This document shows, piece by piece, positions 22,241 to 32,734 of a stretch of 64,000 nucleotides of DNA. Position 1 is the stretch's first letter. Each line of letters begins with the position of its first letter. The notes beneath the pieces are model-generated. The model was not told where the DNA came from and ran no database searches. It saw only the letters and a list, made by a program, of their open reading frames with translations. The translations under genes and the position numbers were made by a program. Origin of the DNA: Pyrrhosoma nymphula (Eukaryota; Arthropoda; Insecta; Odonata; Coenagrionidae); NCBI GenBank assembly GCA_963573305.1, contig OY754337.1, forward strand, positions 78,319,094-78,383,093, in the 5' to 3' direction.

Positions 22241-22593
22241 CGAATCTAGCGGTATAGGATTTAAGGTGGTATGAGCGAGATTGTTTCCTAGTCATAATGG
22301 AGACTATATTCAAATTTTATTTTTTTATTTCAGCGTCCGTAAGAAGTATAAAATAAATATTGTAATATTGTAATATTACCTAATGGTGCAAAGATATAGT
22401 TATATATGACGAAAATTCTCAGTAATTAATTAATTAAAGCTACATAAGTATCTAACTTGACTCACTTTATCCCACCGTACGGCTGAAAACCCTTCAAATA
22501 GCAGGTTTTTTGCGATTCTGTAAGGATTACTATGGTGAGTAATAGATTATTTTTAATATGTATTTGAGAAAACATGCAAACTACACACCGTTA

Positions 22594-23302
22594 AATCAAG
22601 GTAGATGAGCTCTACGGCCTCTATAGATTAAACAGATAAAATATTTCTCCAATGGCCGTAAAATATATGCACCACTCGTTACCAATTTAACCCCCGTTAC
22701 CAATTTAACCCCCCCCCCCCCGCTTCCTAACCCTTTTGTCCCTTCCCTATTTATTCTAGGTTTGTCCTCCTCTTCATTCACTTTCAACCTCGTGTTGCTA
22801 GTGTTTTTCCCTTCAGCTCGCTGAAGAGGACCACTTTGTGGTCGAAATACGCGTATACGAATTTCACCCTCGTTCCCTGTTTGTTGTTCTGTTCTATTTG
22901 ACAACGCTCTTTTTGAGCTGTTCTCCCAGAAATCTGGGGCCCTGCTGTGTGTGTGAGTGAGTGTTTTGTGTGATTGCGTGTGTGGTTGTGTAAATAACTT
23001 GGCAGCCTTAGTAGAGTCACTACAGCTCTCCGAAGGATCCCAGGTTATAACCCAGGAATCCTGAGCTAGGTCTCATTAGCCTACAAAGGATTCCAATTGG
23101 GTTGTGTGTGTGTGTCTGTGGTAGTCCCTGCCGAGGAAATTATTTTCCCGTAAACTACCACAGGAGGGTATTCTGGTGGAGAGGCTGTGGTTGGTCCCTG
23201 TTGTGGAACCTCATTCCCGCAAACCAACACAGTAAGTATTTAATTTTTTGACGAGTGGTGCATATATTTTACGGCCATTGGAGAAATATTTTATCTGTTT
23301 AA
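22594..23302 (+). mobile_element. Inner PLE-derived element with 12-bp target duplication
   Basis: TACACACCGTTA flanks the insert at 22,582-22,593 and 23,303-23,314; uninterrupted MITE copies have one such stretch, so the insertion and its duplication are directly shown. Inverted arms of about 55 bp (22,628-22,681; 23,248-23,302) begin TTAAACAGATAAAATATTTC. The middle has a C-run, a hammerhead-like motif at 22,821-22,857 and a (TG)n run near 23,104. No endonuclease or reverse transcriptase remains. Confidence 0.7.
22821..22857 (+). ncRNA. Hammerhead-like motif with perfect stem II
   Basis: CTGAAGA satisfies the CUGANGA core, in which the fifth position is free. It is followed by a 6-bp stem II (GACCAC, TTT, GTGGTC), GAAA and the 10-bp palindrome ATACGCGTAT followed by A, a possible UA cleavage site. 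All core boxes are intact, and the palindrome would let two copies pair to form stem III. Stem I is not obvious. Confidence 0.5.
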
Positions 23303-23674
23303 TACACACCGTTAGTTTTTTGACGAAATCTATGTGCTAAAAGTTCCTAATTTCTTTAATATTCTCCTTCTGGAGCGCATAGCCGTAATCTATCCCATGT
23401 AAAACAGTTTACATTTCCAGGAAAATTACTTGAAAAGTAGTTCGGCAAGTGGTTAATATTTTGATATCATTGGAAAGATGAGAGTTTTTTCTTTAAAATG
23501 AAGTCAAATTCGTCAAATTCTAGGTGAAGTGATTTTTCACTCAAACTACCTCTTTCCCGGCGAATGCTTAGGATGAATAGTTAGTTCTTGGGTTTCCTGC
23601 CGGGTAATGGTGTTAAACTGAACCGACGTTTAATTGGCGTAGTCTGCCATCGTCTTCAGGGTTAAAAGTTAACC

Positions 23675-23709
23675 CTGAAGACGATGGCTGACTACGTCAT
23701 TGAAACGTC
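23675..23709 (+). ncRNA. Hammerhead-like motif in PLE foldback
   Basis: CTGAAGA is followed by a short imperfect hairpin (TGAC-TAC-GTCA), then TTGAAA and the palindrome ACGT followed by C. A diverged inverted copy lies at 23,622-23,660. Two bases between stem II and GAAA weaken the fit. Confidence 0.4.
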
Positions 23710-23772
23710 GGTGCAGTTTAACACCATTACCCAGCTGGAAACCCGAGAACTATTCATCCGAATCTAGCGGTA

Positions 23773-26675
23773 ATTTATCAATTGAATGCCACGAAGCACA
23801 TCATGATGTAGGTCCTCAGGCATTCGATTGCACTGTATAAAAGAAACGTGTGATTCTTTACGCATGTACCGTTGATTTAATCAGCACCTCTGCAACCGTT
23901 TACTGCCATCAAAAATGATCTTTCCGTTACTTAAGCAGTAACACTTGGTTATATTCCACACTTGTGCAGTGTGTGGCATTTCCCCCTCCCCCCCCTTTTT
24001 GGCCAATTCCCCTCTTTGGACAGTTTCCCCTCTGCGGACTGTTTACCCTCCGGACTTAGCCGACATGTGCGCCAACGACGGCCAAAAATGCCTACGACTA
24101 CAAAATGCAGCGACTACTGCCAGCGACTTCTGCCACGACTTCTGCCGCGCCGTTCCGCCGCGCCGTTCCGCCGCGCCGTTCCCTCACCAGGTCCTGCACC
24201 GTTTTTATAGCCAGTAAAGTGAGGAAGGATACCAAAAATGCGGTCATCCTGACCAAGGCACAAAGGCTGTGATCCTGTATTCTGCAGCCGAAGCCAGAAA
24301 ACAGTTCCTGGCGCTCCACTTAAAAACTGCCACCCTATCTATCACCCATCCCATTATTTCCTCCCCTCCAAGGCTACCAATCGCCAACCTCCTGACCTTA
24401 CCCATTCCACCTTCGTCCTTGTCGACAGACCCCCTCCTCAGCTGACTCATGGCTGAGCTCGCCCTCTATTGCTTCCGAGACGGCGACCGGGTAACACCGT
24501 GGTGTGAGCCTGCTGATTTAGTCATTTTGTACTAGAAGAGAAGCTCAACCTCTCGTACTTGTAAACTTAAATTATTTTCCGACTGTAAACTCTCATTACG
24601 GTCGCCTGGCACTCCACCTATGAGTAAATTGTTTGTAATTGGGTTGGTTCTATTTGTGATTTGTGAAATATATTGATAGTTAAGTTATTGATTGATAATA
24701 CTTGTGTTTCGTTCGTTTTCCTCATTTATCTCTCCCGAGCTTGGAAAGAGTTTGTGTTTTTACGAGTGTTATTGGCCGAGAAAATCTTCTCCCTTCTCCC
24801 GATAGCGCTTCAAGGGACTGGCTTCTTGAACATATCATCCTCAGTCATAGTAACAAAAACGTTCATGACGATGTGTTAAAGATTGAAATCGGTTGGCATG
24901 TTAAATCTTGAGTGGAATATTACCAAATGTTTCTTCTTTTGTAGCAAGCCGAAATCCTACATAATTTCCTCACCCACCATGCCCTCTGTACATTTTCCGC
25001 TTTATATATATTTTTTCACAAAAGCCAGCAACAATTAATAATGGAATGATTGCCGTCGAAGACTCACAAAGCAACTTATTCATGATATCCAAATAAGAAT
25101 CGTGAAGGGACAAAGCTGTTAGCTAGAGAGTGCTGGGTAAATTGTTCTTGGAATGGATGGCTGAAAATGATATTTTTCTTCCTAGTGATGATAAGTATCA
25201 GGAATTTGAATAAAGTCAATGCGGAAAAAGAAAGGGAATAAAGCTACATTTTGATGCTCTGTTAACGTAGTTATTTTCGACTTAAGCCATAAAAGTTTGC
25301 AGTCGGGATAGATACATATATTCCAATATGCGCGAAATGCTTTCATCCCCAGCTAAACCACGTTTTTCTCGTTTTCCGATAATATTCTGGCCATTCCCAT
25401 TCCAAAAGCTCCGAGCCTTAAGTTGTTTCGGTTGCTTTGAAATTTCCACCGGAGTAGTTTGGGGTTTCGAACTTTGCAACCTTGGGGAATTGTTTGCGCG
25501 TCAATAGTATGAATTATTCATGTCGAGAGAGGAGTTAGTATCTGAAATACCTTTGTAGTTTATTTTGAATATCGGAGTGCGAGAGAGAGAGCCATATTGT
25601 GAATGCCTGGTTCACTTTGGAAGTGCATGTTCCCTTAGCGAAGCATTTTAAATGAAATTATGAAGAGGGAGGAAGTTGAGGGCAGAGTTGCGAGAAACTT
25701 TGTTTCCCCGCTTAAGTTTTCATTGTCGAAATTCTTGAATGCGAATATCAAGACTTTTAATGAAAACAGAACATTTTAAATGTTTCTTGCTGTATGTTTT
25801 CTACATTTCTTGGGGAAACAGCCATAGAAAAGTCAATTCTGAGTTAATTGTTAACTGCTGTTAAATTTAAAATCGGTAATGACATTATGGTGGATTGCGC
25901 TTGGTAAAAAATTTTCACAATGAAATTAATTACCTTTAGTTAAAATTGTATCGTATATCTTCATGCTTCGAGCACTATGAAAAATATTTGTCGAACTTAG
26001 GGTGTGTTTAGTTAGTAATTCATATCGAGGCGAGAGGTTTTGAATTGATGGACGAATAAATGCAGCTCTTACCCAAGATTCAAATGCCCTGGGACACAAA
26101 ATTAAAACTTGATTGTTTTTCGGAACAAATATTGATATGATGTTGGAATTGCAGAAAAGAGAACTATCCTTGATCATGAGAATGGTGCGGACTCAAGGCA
26201 TTGAAAGCGGTTAATTTGCATTGAAGACTGGTATCCTTAAAGTCTCCTCTTAGATCGCTGTCGTCTTCTTCATGTGGCTGAACAGATCTTGAGAATATTA
26301 GAACGACAATTTAAGCTTACTTCAAAAAATTCTTGAGCACACCGTTGAATTGGATCTCTTTCGTGAAATATGTGAGGGACTTGAGGAGCTGTCTTATAGT
26401 CTGCAGAAAAGGAATCTCTTTGATCGGCGTGAATTAGGAATACTAGGTCTTCATGTCGCTAATAATTTGGAATACCATCGTTAATGTGATCTCTTGACTA
26501 AGCTCACTCGGGTCGGATGATTTCCCGCCGGAATTAGTTTGTGCCTTGGCTTAGCGGAATTTGGAAATTCGAGTGGAGAGCGATTTGCACAGCTTGCTGG
26601 AGCTGCGGAAATAAATAAGTGGGTAACTTTTACTCACCTGCGGTAATTTTGTAGCTCTAGGTAATGCAAAAAAAT
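23773..26675. other. Unassigned 2.9 kb
   Basis: No gene or transposon end identified. A 13-bp unit GCCGCGCCGTTCC is repeated three times at 24,144-24,182 in a GC-rich patch (23,980-24,510). A short + strand frame there (24,280-24,445) reads LTLPIPPSFLSTDPLLS, without a clear family. A (GA)n run lies near 25,580. The rest is AT-rich. Confidence 0.4.
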
Positions 26676-26686
26676 AATGAACTGAG

Positions 26687-26907
26687 CTCGGTGGTTTCAG
26701 GCGTGACGACGTGTAAATCAGTTTTCAATGATGAAAAAGAACACTAGGTATTCTACACAGAATTTATTGAGGCACTACTAATTTCGACATATAGGAATCA
26801 TCTTCAAGCACAAAAAGTGTTCTTGAAGACGACGCCAATGCGTTGAAACTGGTAGTACCTCAATACAATTCTGTGGAAGATACCATGTGCTCTTTTTCGT
26901 AATTGAA
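26687..26907. mobile_element. 221-bp PLE-like foldback with 11-bp target duplication
   Basis: AATGAACTGAG at 26,676-26,686 and 26,908-26,918 flanks the element. Arms of about 70-80 bp (26,732-26,800; 26,821-26,905) share TTGAGG-ACTAC blocks and ends near GAAAAAGA. Near the apex the right arm reads CTTGAAGA, an ACGC-CAAT-GCGT hairpin and TTGAAAC, a diverged hammerhead-like arrangement. No coding sequence. Confidence 0.55.
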
Positions 26908-26918
26908 AATGAACTGAG

Positions 26919-27694
26919 AGTCTATTCCAGCGGCGATTTATAAATTATTTGCAAGATGCTGTCCTCATAGTTCAGTTCATGAGCCTCAAGAACGATCTAA
27001 AGGAATGCACCTAATTCATTTAAAATTCTCAAACCTATTCAGAGTTTGCTTTCTCCTTGATGTCATGTCGTTTGGCTGTGGTGCGCGCTCTCTTTCATTT
27101 CTTTTGTTTACCGTCATGAAAAACGTTCTATCTGCGGGGAACTTGTTTCGCGATTTCATGCGAAGTCGGTGGCGGTGGAACGTTGGGAGTCGTGCCTTCT
27201 GAAGTTTTAACGAAGCCTTCCGTCGAAGTTATTGTTTGTTAACTTGGAGCCAGCATTTTGAAGAGAAATAATTGGCCTGTTTTCCTCCTCATTCATTCAT
27301 TCATCGGAGACCGAGGGAACTTTCCCGCCTCTTTCGTCGCTGCTTATATTTTTTTGGACTGTTTGTGGAAAAGGACGATCGTCGCCATGGATACCGTGGA
27401 GACCTTGACACTTGTGTCCGCGACCTTTGACTTATGGATGGGCGTCGACCTTGACCCTAGCGGCGGCGGTGGAGGGCATTCATTATCCGGGCGCCCATCC
27501 TACGCGTGACCCTGGCTTCAAACGATCTTTCACCTGCGCATGCGCGTGCCCTCAGGACGCACGCCCGGGGCGTGTCAGTCAACGATCAGTCGCGCGACGG
27601 GGGCGGTGGAATCGTGGGCGGATCACCCCCTCCTTTTGCATAAGGTCAGAGGGCGCTCAGATGGCCGCCATATTGTACACGCGTCATTGAGGTA
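26919..27694. other. Unassigned, GC-rich second half
   Basis: GC-rich from about 27,360 (GGCGGCGGTGGAGG near 27,460). Open frames to 92 codons overlap in several phases, with no domain. Could be a former exon or promoter region; no supporting signal seen. Confidence 0.35.
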
Positions 27695-27720
27695 CTACAT
27701 ACTTGGGATGCCAACTTTCA

Positions 27721-27946
27721 CTCAGTAATCGATTACCGGTAATCGATTGTGATCGGAAGTTTAATAATCGATTAGACCGATTAATCGTACGCTTAATAAT
27801 CGATTACCGTACTATTTACGTAGTAACCTTTTACTCAGTAATTGATTACCGGTAATCGATTGTGATCGGAAGTTCATTAATCGATTAGACTGATTAATCG
27901 TTCGCTAATTGATTGATTATTGTACTGTTTACTTTTATTAAATAGT
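27721..27946 (+). repeat. 113-bp tandem duplication of ATCGAT-rich unit
   Basis: Two units, 27,721-27,833 and 27,834-27,946, both begin CTCAGTAAT(C/T)GATTACCGG and share GTGATCGGAAGTT. Each contains several AATCGATT palindromes. This is the left subterminal region of the hAT-like element. Confidence 0.75.
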
Positions 27947-28607
27947 ACATTAATCTATATTATATATCTCGCTCATACTATGGTTATTAGCGAGTTTTTT
28001 GAAACACTATCGCGAAAATTTTGAGCTGAGCAGCATCTCTGTAAGTCAATTCCTACTGTAAAACTTAACTTTCCAAAACATTCTGTCAATATTGGAAACA
28101 TTTCTGTTGTTATAATATCATTAGTACCTGACTATCGAAAATATAGGTCAAAAATACAATCTGCAGTTATTACTTATCACAGGGAAAATTATTTTGACAG
28201 TAATATCTTTATTTATGGGACAGTTATCCACTGTCTTTAAATGTATTTTTCATTAGTATCATAGAATGCTAAATAAATCATAGGATGCTAGGTGTGTGGT
28301 CGTGATTTCATTTAGAAGCAGGGAGATTTCAAGACCTCAAATGTTAGTCTGTTGCATTTTCGAATTCATTTTCCATTTGGAAAAATGAAAGAGTAGGGTT
28401 CGCGCCGATGACTTGTGAACTAGTTTGGTTCAATCATTCAGCGTGAATAGAGTCTGGTTGTATAAGAAAAATAGACATTACCAAACCGGGTTTCTTTCAA
28501 GTATTGATTTTAGATAACATTCTGCCTTCTTCATCGGTGGGAATAATGAGAAAAACTTTGCCGGGGATTTCTCAATCATCGCGGGCGAAATTCAGTCAGC
28601 ATTAGAA

Positions 28608-29201
28608 ATTATACTCTGCCCAAACAGGGAAGGCGGGTAAGAGATTAAGGCACCGCTCCAGAGCCCAACAATAGCCGCGTACCTGCCGTCCGCCAAACAA
28701 TAGCCGGGGTCCGGTCGACCGCGTGCGCTATAATGAGTCACGAAATGCACTCCACTCTGAAAAATTATCACATAAAAGTTAGCGTAATTTGTAATTTTTT
28801 ATTACAGTTTTGATTTCTACGTGTGATTTCATGAAAAAAGATTCTTAAACACGACGGATTTTTGTCAATTAGTCAATAAGTTAAAAAGTTAAAAAAATCA
28901 AAATGCAATTTTTTGCAACCACTAAGTGTTACATAACTAATTGACATAACTCCGTCGTGTTTAGACTCTTTATTTCATGAAATCACACGTAGAAATCAGA
29001 ACTGTAATAAAAAATTACAAATTACGCTAACATTTATGTGATAATTTTTCAGAGTGGAGTGCGATACGTGACTCATTATAGCTCACGCGGTCGACCGAAC
29101 CCCGGCTATTGTTTGACGGACGGGAGGTACGCGGCTATTGTTGGGCTCTCGAGCGGTGCCTTAATCTCTAACCCGCCTTCCCTGTTTGGACAGAGTATAA
29201 T
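28608..29201. mobile_element. 594-bp foldback element with ~275-bp arms
   Basis: The segment starts ATTATACTCTGCCCAAACAG and ends with the near-exact complement. Arms of about 275 bp (28,608-28,886 and about 28,925-29,201) differ at a small number of positions and surround a loop of roughly 40 bases. The likely target duplication is TATA or TA (the junction sequence is itself palindromic). The arms include a GTCGACCG block and a GGGCTC block that are GC-rich. No coding capacity. Superfamily not resolved. Confidence 0.75.
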
Positions 29202-29577
29202 ACAGTGGTTACCAACTACTCACGTTTATACTAGTATTACGTTCGTAAAAGAATTACGCACGTAATTAGCTACTGAGGTAAACAAGGAATTGAATATAGT
29301 TTTTATAGTCTAATAGAAGTCTCTAGAATATCAATTAAATAGTGTTGTGATTTTCATTTCAAAAGTAACTCCTCATGATTAGGAACTCAATAAAATTGTT
29401 TTCCAATTTCTTAAAAGATGGCAATCCGCGAAGAGTTGGTAATGATTGGTGCCAACTAATCGATTACCGATTATAATCGGGCGCTCGAGTTGATTTATTT
29501 TTGCTGAATAAACGATTAATGTACCTACTCGATTGCTTGCATCCCTAGAACATACATGGAGGGAGCGCGTGACGTCT

Positions 29578-29796
29578 AAAGCCCGTTTTATACGATGAAA
29601 GATTTTGTACAAACGAATGTACGTGAGATTGTACGTTTGTCTCAACGAAATTAGAACAGGTTCTATTTCCCGAGCAGGCATTGTGACATTCGCACAAGGG
29701 TTCATACAATTTGCCGCTTTACACAATACATTTTGCCTCATGCAAGAGTTCACGGAAGAGTTTGTACAAACAAATGTACCGTGTAAAACGGCCTGA
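29578..29796. mobile_element. ~220-bp MITE (GGCCGTTTTACACG ends)
   Basis: The left end reads GCCCGTTTTATACG and the right end CGTGTAAAACGGCCTG, imperfect inverted ends. Inside each end GTACAAACGAATGTAC / GTACAAACAAATGTAC is repeated. A 143-codon minus-strand frame covers it but consists of MITE sequence. Duplication not resolved. Confidence 0.5.
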
Positions 29797-30568
29797 AAAC
29801 ATGCAACCATAGTCCGCCATTTATTTTTGGCATGCTAGTGTGGAGAAAATTTCTCTCCATCTGCCCTCGTCTAAATTATTCATATTTCTCCCCACATTTA
29901 ACTGAGAATCGCTTAATCCGTGGGAGGCTATCTAATTTTCCGAAATAACAAAAATCGCAAACGTATTTTTGAAAGGAATTAGTGTAAATTTATTTTAAAT
30001 TCAGTCATTAAAAACTTCCAGATGGCTGCAAAAGAGCCTCATAATTTCACGATTATTTGATGACTATTACATTAGTATTCACTAAAGGGCACATGTGGTT
30101 AATACATGTACGCTGAATAATAACGTAATACATGGAGTAAAAAATAAGAAATTTTATCTTGATGTAACCCTATTCCATAACCTTTGAAATTATATTGGTG
30201 ATCCATCTCATGTTATATTTATTAAGATATGCATCAAATGTACACCTAATTTGTAAAATAAAGAATTTTAAACAGGTCATGAATAAAATTAAATAAAATT
30301 TGGACTAAAAAACCCCGAAAAATGGTTACTTGTTCAGATTAGCATTCGTCCTATTTGCCGCCCTTGCAAAGCAAATGTTAAAATGAATACTAATGGATTT
30401 AAATGTAGAATTAACAATTAAAACCCAGTCAAACGAAAATGATTCAGATAACTTTTAAGCATCGTCGGTGCTCTTTTTCACTTCAGACGTCTGTATACCT
30501 AATGTTGTTTGCTGAAATCGCGTTGGTATTTTTATTCGTAATGCATGTATTTTTATAACGGACGGCTC
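29797..30568. other. Unassigned AT-rich sequence
   Basis: No gene or repeat end recognised. Confidence 0.4.
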
Positions 30569-30604
30569 TTAACTTTTTTTTTCGTTTTCTCTGCAGGTAA
30601 GGTT
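30569..30604 (+). promoter_or_regulatory. Candidate recursive splice site (ratchet point)
   Basis: A long T-rich tract (TTTTTTTTTCGTTTTCTC) runs into TGCAG and directly into GTAAGG. An acceptor and a donor sharing one junction, with the cut at 30,597/30,598, is the consensus of zero-length exons that split long introns in insects. Alternatively it is a plain acceptor for an exon 30,598-30,782 that ends at GAG/GTATGA; one frame (KVCRYSRLTWCPSEGWLDGA onward) is open across it up to a final TGA. Neither reading is proved. Confidence 0.3.
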
Positions 30605-30929
30605 TGCCGATACTCCCGTTTGACGTGGTGTCCTTCAGAGGGCTGGCTGGATGGCGCAGGGTCCCCACCACCCTTCCAAGGGCTCTCTTCACCACCCTTA
30701 CTCTTTCCTCTCTCGTCAGACCTCTTTCCGAATCGACCCCTGCATGTCGAGATACATACTAAGGGACTCGTTACCATCTGAGGTATGAATATATTTTTGC
30801 TGGCCATCTCTGCAAATCCGTCGCAGAAGTATGTGGCAATTCAATGGTAGCAGCATCTTTCCCTCCGCCATTTCTTCGAAGGTTTACATCTGCATGCTAC
30901 GATGCGAGCCTCCGCGCCACTAGGGGCAT

Positions 30930-31440
30930 GTAATGACACCGGCCATAAGAGAGACGTGAAGATAAGGCTGGTGAAAAAAAGAAATATGGAGCGTGGCGCT
31001 GTATGGGTCGGAAACTTGGTCTTTGCAAAGGGAGTATGTGCGTAGACTTGAGATGTGAGTTTGGAGAAGGATGGAGAGGGTGAGCTGGGAGGCGGGGAAG
31101 ACAAACGAGGAGGTATTGGATATAGTCGGAGAGGAGAGGAAGCTTGTGGCAGAGGTGCTAAGAAGGCAGAAGAGATGGATGGAGGAGGTTTTGAGAGGAG
31201 AGGGCATGTTAAAGAGAGTGATAGAGGGGAGAACACTGGGGAACCGTGGAAGAGGAAGGAAGAGGATAGGAATTATGGACGAAATAAGAGGAGGTAGATG
31301 TGAGGGATTTAAGAGGGATCTAATAACGGGCCATCCTTAGGAGGGAAAGTGAGACAATGTCTACGAGGTTGGGATGCAGAATGGGGACTGTCCAAGAACC
31401 TACCAATCAGCTGGTAGAATACTTAAATGAAAATGAATTA
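30930..31440 (+). pseudogene. LINE family B C-terminus and 3' tail
   Basis: The frame at 31,071-31,340 reads MERVSWEAGKTNEEVLDIVG, then RRQKRWMEEVLRGEGMLKRV, then GRGRKRIGIMDEIRGG, the C-terminal module of the LINE also seen at 14.1 and 49.9 kb. Just upstream ALYGSETW-like remains lie in another frame. The 3' untranslated part (31,340-31,440) matches the inverted fragment at 43,620-43,727 and ends in an (ATGAA)-like tail. Strongly 5'-truncated. Confidence 0.75.
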
Positions 31441-32734
31441 GTTCTAGAGATATAGTGCGGGGTTATGATAATATCCCCCGTGTCATGCAATAACTCACCT
31501 TTTCTGAACTTTCCAAATAATGTAAGCCTATCTAGTGTGTGTAGCCTCTGAGTCTCTGTCGGCTTCCAAGCAAATTCTTCCGTCTCCTCTGTATTGTTCG
31601 CTAGCAGCAGGTCAGTTCTTGTGTTCCTATAATTGAGAGCACTCCTGCCTTTAAAGTATCAGATGTGAACATACTATGTTTAAAAATTTCGTGCACATGA
31701 CGTCTTGCGTCTAAAGGTAATTCTTGAGCATTCCAGTGATCAGAGCGTGAACTAAGAATAGGAAACAGTCACAGTGGAGAGTTAAATATAGCGGCGGAGA
31801 AAGGTATTTATGCTTCCTGGATGGAAGTCAACGTTGACTCCCAGGAATTCGAGTCACCCTTGGCAAGTAACGTGTTCGCTTTCTCCGTATTTCAGAGGCC
31901 GGTGTGAAAATACTCAACATTATTTTTTATGAATGGCCAGCAGTAGATATTTATTATTTCGACGGTCTTCTGCAAGAAAAACAGTTTATTGCCTATCGTG
32001 ATGTTGGCTCTTAAGTTAACGTGAATAACTATTTCCCGAAGGTGTTTGTTTCCTTTTGAATTATTTCTACTTTAGACGGAGACTTATTGATAAAAGACAA
32101 TTGGCATATAGTAAGTTGCATCAATTTGTATTGGTTTTAACTACAGATGTTTTTCATTGGTTTTGTTCTCATGTGACACTTGATTCGAAATTATTATTAA
32201 CAATTCGTTATGAAAACTTAGATGTCGTATAATGCTTAGTTTTTTCATAATCAGTCCATCAAATTACTATATGTGTTTTAATCTCTTTGGGTGAAAGAAA
32301 TTCAGATAAGATAAGTAATTCAAGTTTTTTCTTGCCACTTAAGATTTTTTCGTTCTCGAATGAAATGGAAGTGATGTAAAATCTAATTGTTTCACCTTTG
32401 TCAGTGCAAAAATGAAGTTGCTAACGTAGGCAGCCCACATGGCCGTTTATTTTTATATTTTCGGGGGAAGTTTGTTAACAATTAATGCCCATTTTACATA
32501 GCCTGGCAAAATGCACACTCCGGCAACGTATTCCTCTTAACGTTGGTGATTCCGGGATTGAAATTTCTAAGCGTCCTTGCGTGCGATTCACAATTTGATG
32601 AGGAGAGGTGTGATGGAGTAAATAAGGTCGCCCACCCTTATGCGCTCCAACTCAATGTTCTATCTTCGATCAAATTTTATAGCCAGCACCAGATAAACCA
32701 AGGGCATCGTTTTTTGAGCTTTTTCTATTCATCT
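31441..32734. other. Unassigned
   Basis: No gene or repeat end recognised. AT-rich with scattered short frames. Confidence 0.4.

Larger units (their letters stand above)
22261..23552 (+). mobile_element. TTAA MITE, copy 3, split by a PLE
   Basis: Begins TTAAGGTGGTATGAGCGA and ends TTTTTCACTCAAACTACCTC, the final TTAA having been lost. The body is normal MITE sequence except for a 709-bp insert at 22,594-23,302. Sequence resumes at GTTTTTTGACGAAAT, as in the other copies. Confidence 0.75.
22255..23758. mobile_element. Outer PLE foldback with 14-bp target duplication
   Basis: CGAATCTAGCGGTA at 22,241-22,254 and 23,759-23,772 matches perfectly and brackets the whole nest. The right part (23,551-23,758) is a PLE hairpin of the TTTCCCGGCGAA family, with arms of about 100 bp around 23,664 and a hammerhead-like motif in each arm. 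The left part has been largely occupied by a TTAA MITE. The family matches 19,171-19,617. Confidence 0.6.
27703..29547. mobile_element. hAT-like element with ATCGAT-rich subterminal repeats
   Basis: Starts TTGGGATGCCAAC and ends GCTTGCATCCCTA (inverted ends GGGATGC). The flanks CTACATAC (27,695-27,702) and GAACATAC (29,548-29,555) match at 6 of 8. The ends are full of AATCGATTA-type repeats, dense in the left 240 bp and sparser at 29,455-29,535. No transposase was found. A 594-bp palindromic element sits inside. Confidence 0.65.

Noticed and set aside
24144..24450. Retrotransposon coding end (LTR type)
   Set aside because: A short stretch loosely resembles the tail of an LTR-element polyprotein, but no motif is certain and no terminal repeats were found.
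27721..27946. Centromeric or satellite array
   Set aside because: Only two units, located at the end of a hAT-like element, so better explained as subterminal repeats.
29379..29810. 143-codon open frame on the minus strand
   Set aside because: Most of it lies in a MITE with GGCCGTTTTACACG ends and in hAT-flank DNA; composition and position indicate chance.
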